DNA from: Vibrio sp. S9_S30 | GTDB taxonomy: Bacteria > Pseudomonadota > Gammaproteobacteria > Enterobacterales > Vibrionaceae | Reading direction: 5' to 3' | Assembly (NCBI RefSeq): GCF_014694455.1 | Contig: NZ_JAAUWT010000021.1 | Coordinates: forward strand, 1 to 64,000 | Length of the DNA stretch: 64,000 nucleotides | Part shown: positions 18,009 to 26,954 of the stretch, in pieces | How the letters are laid out: each line of letters starts with the position of its first letter | How positions within the stretch are numbered: position 1 is the stretch's first letter | Position numbers and translations under genes: made by a program | Notes under the pieces: model-generated | Seen by the model: the letters and a program-made list of their open reading frames with translations, nothing else | Database searches by the model: none | What the model was told of the DNA's origin: nothing

Positions 18009-18593
18009 ATGGCATTTGAACTACCCGCTCTTCCTTACGCTAAAGACGCGCTAGAGCCACATATTTCTGCGGAAACTTTAGATTTTCACCACGGCAAACA
18101 CCACAACACGTATGTGGTTAAACTGAATGGTCTAATACCTGGTACTGAATTCGAAAACCAATCTCTTGAAGAAATCATCAAATCTTCAACAGGCGGCATT
18201 TTCAATAACGCAGCACAGATCTGGAACCACACGTTTTACTGGCACTGTCTAGCACCCAATGCTGGCGGCGAACCTACAGGTGCAGTAGCAGACGCTATCA
18301 ATGCATCATTCGGTTCTTTCGACGAGTTCAAAGCAAAGTTCACTGATTCAGCAATCAATAACTTTGGTTCATCTTGGACTTGGCTAGTGAAAAAATCTGA
18401 CGGCTCTTTGGACATCGTTAACACGTCAAACGCAGCGACACCACTTACAGAAGAAGGCATCACGCCTATTCTTACCGTCGATCTGTGGGAACACGCTTAC
18501 TACATCGATTTCCGCAATGTTCGTCCTGACTACATGGGCGCATTCTGGGCATTGGTTAACTGGGATTTTGTAGCAGAAAACCTAGCAAAATAA
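18009..18593 (+). CDS. sodB: iron superoxide dismutase
   Basis: 194 residues. Dismutates superoxide in the cytoplasm. Begins AFELPALPYAKDALEPHIS like other FeSODs. Metal ligands: H27 (DFHHGKHHNTYV), the NHTFYWHCL histidine, and D and H in the DLWEHAYYIDF motif. ATG at 18009 with GGAG nine bases upstream is preferred to the in-frame ATG at 17994, which lies inside the ribosome site. FeSOD is usually down-regulated when iron is scarce. Confidence 0.97.
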   Translation: MAFELPALPYAKDALEPHISAETLDFHHGKHHNTYVVKLNGLIPGTEFENQSLEEIIKSSTGGIFNNAAQIWNHTFYWHCLAPNAGGEPTGAVADAINASFGSFDEFKAKFTDSAINNFGSSWTWLVKKSDGSLDIVNTSNAATPLTEEGITPILTVDLWEHAYYIDFRNVRPDYMGAFWALVNWDFVAENLAK

Positions 18594-18614
18594 GATTGTA
18601 TTGATAGAAAAGTC

Positions 18615-18643
18615 GAACCCACGCGATAAGCGTGGGTTTTTTT
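18615..18643 (+). terminator. terminator of sodB
   Basis: ACCCACGC pairs with GCGTGGGT, followed by seven T. Confidence 0.9.
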
Positions 18644-18747
18644 GTGCTCTTATTTTTTTGGACTCTGAGCGATTTGTAACTTGATGTAAGTAGGTAAAAA
18701 GGTAGGATATTCACCATATCTTATTTCTAATACCTCAAAGGCTCACC

Positions 18748-20061
18748 GTGAAATTTGACGCTTATTTAGAAAAGCACTTTCAAATTCTGTTCTTTCTTAT
18801 ACTGGCTGTTGGCACTGCCTTCTCCATTTATTATTCGGGAAACCAGCTACTGGATGGCGACCAAGATCAAATGCTTCTCAAGGGCTACATGGGCGCTTAT
18901 GCGGGCAATTGGCTTCCGTTTGGCAATTATGGCAGCACCGTTGGCAATGTACCCGGTTACCTCTCTGCATTAGTGGTAGGCGGTCCGCTTCTTTTATGGG
19001 ATTCCCCTTGGGCGCCGATGGTCTTTTTAATTGCCATCCGTATTGCTTCTGTTTTTATCTTGGATGCCGTTCTTAAACACTATTTTTCAAAACCCATACG
19101 ACTGGTGTTTGTATTGCTCGTTTGGTTTAGTCCATGGATGCAATACGACAACGTCCTCTATAACCCTTCTTACCTTCTGTTTTTTGCGGCACTTCATTTT
19201 TGGACTGCTTTCAAAATGCGCGAAGATGTGTCGTTTGGGTACAGTTTTTTGCATGTGCTTTCTATCGGCATGGCAATGCAGCTTCATTTCTCATGGCCGC
19301 TCTTGGCACTTGTCTCGTTGTATTTGCTGTATCGTGGTTTAGGGAAAGTGTCTTGGACTGGTGTAGTCTGTGGGGTTTTGGTTACCGGAGCGTCACTGAT
19401 TCCCTACTTCATCGAGATGGCGAACAATGAACAAATTGTGCAAGAAAGTGATCGCTACATCGGCTACGGACTCACCCATGTATACCCTGTTCTAAAATCT
19501 GTGCTTTATTGGATTCGTTATGGATCCATGATGTTCTCTAACAAAGCCATCGCAAACAGCACATTCGAGTGGATCACAACAATAGAATTCGCTCGACTGG
19601 CTTTAGTCTATATCTGGAAAGCTTGGGTATTTGGAGTCGGTGCATTTACGGTTGTTGTGTCTGCTCGCTATAGCTGGCGTTTGTGGAAGCGCGTAAAGCC
19701 TATGATTCGAAATTCGGAAGCCGTCACCACGAAAGAAGATTGGCTACCACTTTATGTTTTTGGTGTCTTCGCCGCGATTCTTATATGTGCCGCCCTAGCA
19801 CCTATCACGTTCAACTATTGGCACTTAATGCTCGCCTACCCTTTCGCCATTATCCCAATCCTATATGGTGTTAGGCAATTTATGGAAAGCAAGCCAGAGC
19901 GATTTAAGCTGTTCTTCCTGATTGCGGTTTGTCATCTGGTGCTGGTGAATATCGTTGCATCTAACGACAGTCGGAAATACTCATCATCCGCCAGCTATGT
20001 TGATCAGGTGAACCAATTTGTAAAAGATCATCATTCCGTCATTTACAAAAAGAGTGAATGA
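18748..20061 (+). CDS. polytopic membrane protein, GT-C glycosyltransferase-like
   Basis: 437 residues with about ten membrane helices. An acidic pair early in the chain (GNQLLDGDQDQMLLKGYMGA, residues about 29-48) in the first loop after helix 1, followed by a helix-rich body, fits the GT-C fold of lipid-linked sugar transferases (ArnT/family 39-like), but I cannot assign a donor or acceptor. GTG start; AAGG lies upstream. Single-gene unit ended by a strong terminator. It could instead be a membrane protein of another kind. Confidence 0.6.
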   Translation: MKFDAYLEKHFQILFFLILAVGTAFSIYYSGNQLLDGDQDQMLLKGYMGAYAGNWLPFGNYGSTVGNVPGYLSALVVGGPLLLWDSPWAPMVFLIAIRIASVFILDAVLKHYFSKPIRLVFVLLVWFSPWMQYDNVLYNPSYLLFFAALHFWTAFKMREDVSFGYSFLHVLSIGMAMQLHFSWPLLALVSLYLLYRGLGKVSWTGVVCGVLVTGASLIPYFIEMANNEQIVQESDRYIGYGLTHVYPVLKSVLYWIRYGSMMFSNKAIANSTFEWITTIEFARLALVYIWKAWVFGVGAFTVVVSARYSWRLWKRVKPMIRNSEAVTTKEDWLPLYVFGVFAAILICAALAPITFNYWHLMLAYPFAIIPILYGVRQFMESKPERFKLFFLIAVCHLVLVNIVASNDSRKYSSSASYVDQVNQFVKDHHSVIYKKSE

Positions 20062-20125
20062 TGGCTGAAGATAGGCAGTAACCTCAACGAGAGCATAGGT
20101 GGCAAAACCGCTCAGTTGGTTCAAA

Positions 20126-20158
20126 AAATAGGCGACTCTTTAGTCACCTATTTTTTTG
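20126..20158 (+). terminator. terminator after the GT-C-like gene
   Basis: AAATAGGCGACT (20126-20137) pairs with AGTCACCTATTT (20142-20153, one mismatch) and is followed by a long T run. Confidence 0.9.
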
Positions 20159-20252
20159 TAAATAACCTAAGTTATAGATAAGTAGAAAAACTCAAAATTT
20201 CCTAAAGTTAATGATTCTCCCGCCGCTATAAGAACATCGAGCGAGGAGCATC

Positions 20253-20756
20253 ATGAACATTCATACATTAGACAAAGCGGCTATCATCAGCGAACTCAAT
20301 GTTGGCTCTGACATCAGTCAGGCAGTCAACGCAGGGCGCCGTGCCGACTTTGCTTTACTTGTGTCCATGTTTTCAAACGATGTTCGAGACAACACACCCG
20401 TTGAAACAATAGAAACACAAGCAATCAGCGATGATAAGCTAAGAAAGCAGTTTGACTTGGCAGCCCCTCAGACTCTTCGTTCTAATGAAGAGTCCTATGA
20501 ACGATCTGCCACGCAGGCAAATTTATTCCATAAATCGGGGATTACTAGTGTGAGACTCGCCCACGGTCTTACCCCCGACGCGCTGGCATACTTGCCTCAG
20601 AGCACCTATGACCTACCTGAAGAGGTTTATCATAACTTGTCTGGGCACGAACGCCGCAAACTGGCTGAAGCAACTGTAACCAAAGTCGTCCCTCAAGAAA
20701 TCTACAAACAGATGTCTGAAGCAAACCTTCTGCACAAGCTTAAGATGTCTGCCTAA
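20253..20756 (+). CDS. conserved hypothetical protein
   Basis: 167 residues, soluble, mostly helical. The N-terminus (NVGSDISQAVNAGRRADFALLVSMFSNDV) and the C-terminal NLLHKLKMSA tail are distinctive, but I do not recognise a family. GAGGAG lies at good spacing before ATG, so translation should be strong. Flanking genes give no functional hint. Confidence 0.75.
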   Translation: MNIHTLDKAAIISELNVGSDISQAVNAGRRADFALLVSMFSNDVRDNTPVETIETQAISDDKLRKQFDLAAPQTLRSNEESYERSATQANLFHKSGITSVRLAHGLTPDALAYLPQSTYDLPEEVYHNLSGHERRKLAEATVTKVVPQEIYKQMSEANLLHKLKMSA

Positions 20757-20910
20757 CCGAAAGTAAGCAATAACGTAGCCTCACAATTGATACAGTTTCA
20801 GGTCATAAGCTTTTCTAGCGCGACTCGAATCCTAAAGAATGCCTCTAATGCCCTTTCATTAGAAAACTATGATGCTATTCACATCATGAACCCGTTATTT
20901 TTCCCATGAT

Positions 20911-20971
20911 AGTTATTCACACATTACTTTCTACTTAATCACAACTTATCCATGGTTCTGTGTGAATAACT
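20911..20971. promoter_or_regulatory. inverted pair of DnaA boxes
   Basis: AGTTATTCACACA (20911-20923) and its exact reverse complement (20959-20971) frame a 35-base spacer. Each arm contains a perfect TTATTCACA DnaA box (20913-20921 plus strand; 20961-20969 minus strand). A weaker box, TTATCCATG, lies between them at 20946-20954. The site precedes the gene at 21017 by about 45 bases and may regulate it or bind DnaA. Confidence 0.55.
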
Positions 20972-21016
20972 TAAAGATCAATAATAACAATATGTTAAAT
21001 AGAGTGAGGTATCCCA

Positions 21017-21697
21017 ATGGATATACGAAACTCAGTGGTTTTAATCACCTCTGCAGGCTCAGGATTAGGCAGTACATTAGCAGTGCATTTTACCTCTTTA
21101 GGAGCTAGCGTTGTTGTCGCGGACACTGACTCGATAGCACTTTTAGATACTGTAGAACGTTGCCGCACTTTGTCTGATAATATTTATTATTATCCGCTTC
21201 CCGACCACTCTTCCGAGAGTATTCAGTCCTTGTTTAATTACATTGATGAGCGATTTTCAAATGGTGTTGATGTACTCATAAATAATTGGCCCAGCATGCC
21301 GCTTCCAAGGCTATTTGGGAATGAACAAGGAGAAGAGTTCACTCATAAATTGTCATCATTGGCTTCATCCTTATATGGTTACGGGAAAGCCAGCGCTCTG
21401 AGGATGCGAATGCACAAAAAGTCGGGGGTTATTGTGAATTTAACCTCGCACCAGCAACACAATCCGCCCGAGGGGCTTGAGAATGTTTCTGCGATGATCG
21501 TTGGATTTACTCAAACGTGGGCGAAAGAGCTTGTTCCATTTAATATTCGTGTAGGTGGCGTGATACCTACGCAATTTTGCACTAAGGACAGTGCCAATGG
21601 TGATTGGGCGTATATGCAGGATGAAATGATTAGAAATACTGAATACATAGTCTCAAATGACTACTTTAATGGTCGTGTAATGTCCTCAGAAGCATAG
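21017..21697 (+). CDS. degenerate short-chain dehydrogenase-like protein
   Basis: 226 residues with the SDR Rossmann start (LITSAGSGLG), the DVLINN strand and the C-terminal VPFNIRVGGVIPT segment, so it belongs to the SDR superfamily. The catalytic YxxxK is missing: the equivalent region reads ENVSAMIVGFTQTWAKEL, lacking both the tyrosine and the lysine. Catalysis by the usual mechanism is therefore unlikely; a binding or regulatory role is possible. GAG lies upstream of ATG. Confidence 0.8.
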   Translation: MDIRNSVVLITSAGSGLGSTLAVHFTSLGASVVVADTDSIALLDTVERCRTLSDNIYYYPLPDHSSESIQSLFNYIDERFSNGVDVLINNWPSMPLPRLFGNEQGEEFTHKLSSLASSLYGYGKASALRMRMHKKSGVIVNLTSHQQHNPPEGLENVSAMIVGFTQTWAKELVPFNIRVGGVIPTQFCTKDSANGDWAYMQDEMIRNTEYIVSNDYFNGRVMSSEA

Positions 21698-21738
21698 AGA
21701 ACATTGCTTATTCTCGGTATTCACGGGGGACGAGACAG

Positions 21739-21771
21739 AAAAAGCTCCACCAGATGGTGGAGCTTTATTTT
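21739..21771. terminator. bidirectional terminator before adhE 3' end
   Basis: AAAGCTCCACCA pairs with TGGTGGAGCTTT, flanked by A and T runs. It separates the convergent SDR-like gene and adhE. Confidence 0.9.
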
Positions 21772-21819
21772 TCCCGAAAGGTTATCAAGTGCTAGCGAAA
21801 ACCTTTTTCAGTATCTGGC

Positions 21820-24543
21820 TTACGCTTCCGCTTTTTCTTTCTTTGTTTCTTTCGCTGCTACTTTAGCTTTAGGTGCTGATTTAGTAGCCACTTGGTCTGC
21901 TTTCTTCTTGATTACTGTCGTGCCTTCGAACGTTTCACCTTCAATGTATGGCTTACCGTAATATGCAGACAACATCACGTCTTTCAACTCAGAAATCAGA
22001 GGGTAACGTGGGTTCGCACCAGTACATTGATCATCGAACGCGTCAACCGCCAGTTCATCAATCTTCGCTAGGAAGTCAGCTTCGTTCACACCTGCTGCTT
22101 GGATAGACTTAGGAATGTCCAAGTTATCTTTCAGCTCGTCCAACCAACCTAGAAGGCGCTCGATCTTCTGAGCCGTGCGGTCACCTGGCTGAGTTAGCTC
22201 TAGGTGGTCTGCCACTTCTGCGTAACGACGGCGCGCTTGTGGGCGGTCGTACTGAGAGAATGCCGTCTGCTTAGTTGGATTGTCGTTTGCATTGTAACGT
22301 ACTACGTTATCAATCAACATTGCGTTAGTCATACCATGAGCAAGGTGGAACTCAGCACCAATCTTGTGTGCCATAGAGTGACAAACACCTAGGAATGCGT
22401 TGGCAAACGCGATACCAGCAATCGTTGCCGCATTGTGAACTTTCTCACGAGCAATTGGGTCGTTAGAACCGTTCGCGTAGCTTGATGGTAAGTACTCTTT
22501 TAGCATCTTAAGCGCTTGTAGAGCTTGACCATCAGAGTATTCGTTAGCAAGAACCGAGACGTAAGCTTCTAGTGCGTGTACCACCGCATCGTAACCACCA
22601 AATGCACACAGAGACTTAGGCATGTTCATTACTAGGTTCGCATCGATGATAGCCATTTGAGGCGTTAGCTCGTAGTCCGCCAGTGGGTATTTTGCGCCCG
22701 TTTTATCATCTGTAACAACCGCGAATGGTGTCACTTCTGAGCCTGTGCCTGACGTGGTTGGGATACAAACCATTTCGGCTTTTTTACCCATTTTAGGGAA
22801 CTTGTAGATGCGTTTACGGATGTCCATAAAGCGCATTGCAAGGTCTTCAAATGCCGTTTCTGGGTGCTCGTACATTACCCACATGATTTTTGCTGCATCC
22901 ATTGGTGAACCACCACCAAGCGCGATGATGACATCAGGCTGGAAGCTCTTCATTGAGTCTGCGCCTTTTTGTACAGCAGACAATACTGGATCCGCTTCTA
23001 CATCAAAGAACGTTTGTACTTCCATACCGTTCGCTTTCAGGATGCTGATGGTTTCATCTGCGTAACCGTTATTGAATAGGAAACGGTCTGTTACGATGAA
23101 TGCACGCTTCTTACCTTCAAGGTCGCCAAGTGCTACTGGAAGGCTGCCGCGACGGAAGTAGATAGACTTAGGTAGTTTATGCCACAACATATTCTCAGCT
23201 CGCTTAGCTACAGTTTTCTTATTAATTAAGTGCTTAGGACCTACGTTCTCAGAAATGGAGTTACCACCCCATGAACCACAACCCAATGTCAGTGATGGCG
23301 CAACGTTAAAGTTGTACAAGTCACCAATACCACCGTGAGTCGTTGGGATGTTGATTAAAATACGAGCGGTTTTTAGTTTGTCGCCAAAGTAACGAACACG
23401 GTCTGCGTTCTTATCTTGATCCGTGTACAGACCAGATGTGTGACCAATACCACCGATCTCAACCATCGTTACTGCTTGCGCCACTGCGTCTTCGAAATTA
23501 TCAGCGCGGAATAGACCAAGAGTCGGAGACAATTTCTCATGTGCGAACTCATCGTCGTACGACACTTTACCTAACCCTTCACCAACCAGTACTTTCGTGT
23601 CTGCTGGTACTGTTACGCCTGCCATTTCCGCAATCGCTGATGCAGGTTGACCAACGATCTTCGCGTTTAGGTTGCCTTCGATGAGGAGAACTTTACGTAC
23701 TTTTGCGGCTTCATCTTTGCTTAGGACGTAAGCTTTGTGAGAAGCAAAACGCTCTTTCACTTCGTCGTAAACATCATCAACGACGATGGCAGCCTGCTCA
23801 GAAGCACAAACAACACCATTATCGAAAGTCTTAGACATTAGGATTGAAGCGACTGCACGTTTGATATCTGCTGTTTCGTCGATAACGACAGGAACGTTAC
23901 CTGCACCAACACCGATGGCTGGTTTACCTGAAGAGTACGCTGCCTTAACCATGCCTGGACCACCAGTAGCAAGGATAAGAGCAATGTCGTCATGCTTCAT
24001 AAGCGCATTAGAAAGCTCCACAGAAGGCTGGTCAATCCAACCAATGATGTCTTTTGGAGCACCCGCTGCAACCGCTGCATCGAGAACAAGCTTCGCTGCA
24101 TCATTTGTCGAGTTTTTTGCGCGAGGGTGAGGCGAGAAAATAATTGCGTTGCGAGTCTTCAAAGAAATTAGAGATTTGAAGATTGCGGTCGAAGTTGGGT
24201 TCGTTGTTGGGACAATGCCGCAAATGATGCCGACTGGCTCAGCGATTGTCATGGTACCGAGGCTTTCATCTTCGTCTAGAACACCACATGTTTTTTCATC
24301 TTTATACTTATTGTAGATGTACTCAGAAGCAAAGTGGTTTTTGATAACCTTATCTTCAACAATACCCATACCAGACTCTTCTACCGCTTGCTGCGCAAGA
24401 GGAATACGAGCTTGGTTAGCGGCAAGCGATGCTGCGCGGAAAATTTTGTCTACTTGCTCTTGAGAAAAAGTAGCAAATTCTGCTTGAGCCGCTTTAACAC
24501 GTGCGACCATTGCATCAAGTTCAGCCAGATTAGTTACAGGCAT
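21820..24543 (-). CDS. adhE: bifunctional acetaldehyde-CoA/alcohol dehydrogenase
   Basis: 907 residues. The N-terminal aldehyde dehydrogenase half (to about 440; catalytic cysteine in NGVVCASEQA) reduces acetyl-CoA to acetaldehyde. The C-terminal iron-dependent alcohol dehydrogenase half (iron ligands in GFD-like GYDAVVHALEAY and CHSMAHKIGAEFHLAHG) makes ethanol. Used in fermentation to regenerate NAD+; such enzymes form spirosome filaments. The last 30 or so residues are a lysine/alanine-rich tail beyond the usual E. coli end. AGGAG precedes ATG. Confidence 0.97.
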   Translation of the reverse strand: MPVTNLAELDAMVARVKAAQAEFATFSQEQVDKIFRAASLAANQARIPLAQQAVEESGMGIVEDKVIKNHFASEYIYNKYKDEKTCGVLDEDESLGTMTIAEPVGIICGIVPTTNPTSTAIFKSLISLKTRNAIIFSPHPRAKNSTNDAAKLVLDAAVAAGAPKDIIGWIDQPSVELSNALMKHDDIALILATGGPGMVKAAYSSGKPAIGVGAGNVPVVIDETADIKRAVASILMSKTFDNGVVCASEQAAIVVDDVYDEVKERFASHKAYVLSKDEAAKVRKVLLIEGNLNAKIVGQPASAIAEMAGVTVPADTKVLVGEGLGKVSYDDEFAHEKLSPTLGLFRADNFEDAVAQAVTMVEIGGIGHTSGLYTDQDKNADRVRYFGDKLKTARILINIPTTHGGIGDLYNFNVAPSLTLGCGSWGGNSISENVGPKHLINKKTVAKRAENMLWHKLPKSIYFRRGSLPVALGDLEGKKRAFIVTDRFLFNNGYADETISILKANGMEVQTFFDVEADPVLSAVQKGADSMKSFQPDVIIALGGGSPMDAAKIMWVMYEHPETAFEDLAMRFMDIRKRIYKFPKMGKKAEMVCIPTTSGTGSEVTPFAVVTDDKTGAKYPLADYELTPQMAIIDANLVMNMPKSLCAFGGYDAVVHALEAYVSVLANEYSDGQALQALKMLKEYLPSSYANGSNDPIAREKVHNAATIAGIAFANAFLGVCHSMAHKIGAEFHLAHGMTNAMLIDNVVRYNANDNPTKQTAFSQYDRPQARRRYAEVADHLELTQPGDRTAQKIERLLGWLDELKDNLDIPKSIQAAGVNEADFLAKIDELAVDAFDDQCTGANPRYPLISELKDVMLSAYYGKPYIEGETFEGTTVIKKKADQVATKSAPKAKVAAKETKKEKAEA

Positions 24544-24670
24544 AATGAATCTCCTAAAATAGAAAAATATTAAAAACTTTTTATTAAGGTTGCGACCTTA
24601 CGCTTTGAGCATTTCGTCAATCACTTATCGAACCACAGTCTTAGTAAATTGCTTTCAGGACTGAGTATAA

Positions 24671-24689
24671 TATTTCATAGTATGAAATA
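24671..24689. promoter_or_regulatory. perfect 19-bp palindrome in the adhE upstream region
   Basis: TATTTCATAGTATGAAATA is symmetric around a single central G. It lies 128-146 bases before the adhE start. It does not match the Rex consensus, and the binding protein is unknown. Confidence 0.6.
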
Positions 24690-24691
24690 AA

Positions 24692-24705
24692 TTGACTCAG
24701 ATCAG
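24692..24705. promoter_or_regulatory. FNR-like site upstream of adhE
   Basis: TTGACTCAGATCAG matches the FNR pattern TTGAT-N4-ATCAA at eight of ten positions. It fits anaerobic control of ethanol formation, but the match is imperfect. Confidence 0.4.
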
Positions 24706-25353
24706 TTATGAAAAACTAAATACCACTTACTGGGATACACAAAAGCAAATCAACATTAACCTTATGATTTTATTAAAAATTAATTAGAAATAACAATATG
24801 GTCAAAAAAGAATCAACTAAATAAATAAATTTTTAATACAACATCATTTTGTAATAAATTTTCATTTATGGAACAGAATACATCCGTTCCACATTTTGAT
24901 CACAACTGGTTACTCACCATGCAACCGTTTCAAATAAATGAGTACGGCACGCTTTTTAACAATTTGTCATACTCTTACAAAACACCTTTCATTTCTACTC
25001 ATTTCACATCTTGTAACACATTCATTACCGCATGCTAGTAACGGGGAATACTCACTCAACATGCAGAGCAAATCGTTGAAATTCACCTCATTACCAGAAG
25101 ATAATAACCCTATATTTTAAAGACCTTTTGGAGCACGTTTACATCACCTCGGATGTGCCCTTGTCTAACGAGATCTTTGAGGGGAAACCAGTCTAGCGAG
25201 TTGAACATATGTCGACGTACCTTACGTATTCAGCCTAATTTACGCCTTCAGACTATTAGCTCAAATACACTTCCGCTTTAACCCAACGTTTGCCTTGTAC
25301 GGGGACTTTTTATCTCCCCAAATTCGGTTAAGATACTTAGCAAGGATTCCAAA

Positions 25354-26244
25354 TTGATATTCAACATGTCACAACACGTTCTAAAACATCACCTTTACGT
25401 CATTATTTTCGGCACTCACACCACTGCTGGTAGAATATTCGACATAACGCTTATCATTGCAATTTTGGCATCATTGACCGTTTTAGTGATTGACTCAACA
25501 CTGCCTGCAGGAAGTACATGGTCCACAAGGCTGCTTTATGCAGAGTATGCCTTTACAGCCTTATTCACCGTTGAGTATCTTCTTCGGCTCTACTGCTCGC
25601 CGAAACCTAGCGCATACGCTAAGAGCTTTTATGGGGTCATTGATCTACTAGCCATTTTACCTACTTACTTTGTGCTGATTTTCCCTTCTGCATCTTTCAT
25701 TGCAGTTATTCGATTACTCCGTGTAATGCGCATCTTCAGAATTCTAAAGTTGGTTCGTTACCTTCAAGATTCAAATTTACTCCTTCGCTCGCTGTTGATG
25801 TCGCGTAGGAAAATTCTGATTTTTTTCAGTACCGTCGCTATATTAGTGACGATTTTTGGCTCACTGATCTTCGTGATAGAAGGTCCCCATAATGGCTTTA
25901 CCAGCATTCCGCAGAGTATTTATTGGGCCATCGTCACCATAACCACCGTTGGGTATGGTGATCTCGTTCCTCAAACCTCTATTGGGAAAGCCATTGCATC
26001 ACTGACGATGCTGTTGGGGTATTCTATTTTGGCAGTGCCAACAGGGATTATTACAGCGGAACTCAGCCATGAAATGAATGCACACCGAAACTTAGTGAAG
26101 TGCCCTAACTGTTCAAGCAATGGGCATGAATCGGATGCACGCTACTGTAAGCATTGTGGGGGAGAATTAGCATCACCAGACGCGAGAGTTGTACCGGTTG
26201 ACATGCATGAATCAGAAAAAACGAAAGTCAGCAGCCACGAGTAA
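25354..26244 (+). CDS. voltage-gated-type potassium channel with zinc-ribbon tail
   Basis: 296 residues: six membrane helices, an arginine-rich S4-like segment (IRLLRVMRIFRILKLVRYL), a pore loop with the TVGYGD potassium filter, and a C-terminal CPNC...CKHC zinc ribbon (about residues 250-268). TTG at 25354 is favoured by AAGGA seven bases upstream; ATG at 25366 (beginning MSQH) is the alternative. The 3' end overlaps the convergent prepilin gene by 17 bases. Confidence 0.88.
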   Translation: MIFNMSQHVLKHHLYVIIFGTHTTAGRIFDITLIIAILASLTVLVIDSTLPAGSTWSTRLLYAEYAFTALFTVEYLLRLYCSPKPSAYAKSFYGVIDLLAILPTYFVLIFPSASFIAVIRLLRVMRIFRILKLVRYLQDSNLLLRSLLMSRRKILIFFSTVAILVTIFGSLIFVIEGPHNGFTSIPQSIYWAIVTITTVGYGDLVPQTSIGKAIASLTMLLGYSILAVPTGIITAELSHEMNAHRNLVKCPNCSSNGHESDARYCKHCGGELASPDARVVPVDMHESEKTKVSSHE

Positions 26245-26737
26245 CGCTTTCAACGATGAAGCGGTCGCCTGAATACATTGGTGCGGTATATTTTATGTAG
26301 CACTGAGTTTCTAAAATACCACTTCGGCTCGGGTGTTTGACCCACTCAGAACGAGTCAGCAACCACGAATCTTTTCGATTTGCTTGAGCGGCATAGTGCG
26401 CAACCCAAACCCAAGGTTTATCGGTATGACGGTATCCCATATCAATATCGACAAAATTCGCCAAACCACCAATCCTAACACTCGGGTAGCCAAATTGAAG
26501 TTGACCTAATCCTTGTAGCATGCCGAACTCATCATGCTCCACGCCCTCTTCAATCGCTTGAATCTTAGCGACTTCGGCGGCGTGTGTAATCTTGCTTGCC
26601 AATCCCTCAACGAGGGCTTGATTGTATTCGGTTTGCATACTGAAAAACTTAGGTGCAGCGGTGACTGCCATTAGTGAGAATACCGTCATTCCCATTAGCC
26701 CTTCAAGCATTGAAAACCCATCATTCAGCCTAAGCAT
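26228..26737 (-). CDS. orphan type IV prepilin-like protein
   Basis: 169 residues. A short leader ends in G followed by FSMLEGLMGMTVFSLMAV, the prepilin-peptidase site with glutamate at +5 and a hydrophobic N-terminal helix. The C-terminal globular part ends with a cysteine and has one other, so it may form a disulfide. No other pilus or type II secretion genes are nearby; it must rely on a prepilin peptidase elsewhere. It is likely a minor pilin or pseudopilin. Confidence 0.8.
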   Translation of the reverse strand: MLRLNDGFSMLEGLMGMTVFSLMAVTAAPKFFSMQTEYNQALVEGLASKITHAAEVAKIQAIEEGVEHDEFGMLQGLGQLQFGYPSVRIGGLANFVDIDMGYRHTDKPWVWVAHYAAQANRKDSWLLTRSEWVKHPSRSGILETQCYIKYTAPMYSGDRFIVESVTRGC

Positions 26738-26897
26738 TGCCTTTCCTTCAACTTACAACTGGTAGTCTATTACTATGAGTATAGTTGGATGTCAAAAATT
26801 GCCAGTCAGAAGTACGTAAATGCTAGGAAATAATTAGGACATAGCCTGAATGCACATTTAGAAAAAATGGAAAGGGATTAAGTCAAATTGACAGTAA

Positions 26898-26930
26898 ACA
26901 AAAAGCGCCTCTGAATCAGAAGCGCTTACT
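26898..26930 (-). terminator. terminator of asd
   Basis: AAGCGC and GCGCTT flank an imperfect stem; on the minus strand a T run follows. It lies 25-57 bases after the asd stop. Confidence 0.75.
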
Positions 26931-26954
26931 AATAGATCTATGTGGTTGAAAATA

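Larger units (their letters stand above)
24544..25353. other. long intergenic region upstream of adhE
   Basis: About 800 bp without a credible gene. It holds the adhE control region (palindrome and FNR-like site at 24671-24705) and the leader of the K+ channel gene. Plus-strand reading frames here are short, lack ribosome sites and have no recognisable protein content. Confidence 0.6.

Noticed and set aside
24938..25120. Plus-strand 60-codon frame upstream of the K+ channel
   Set aside because: No ribosome site, low-complexity content, and lies in an AT-rich control region.
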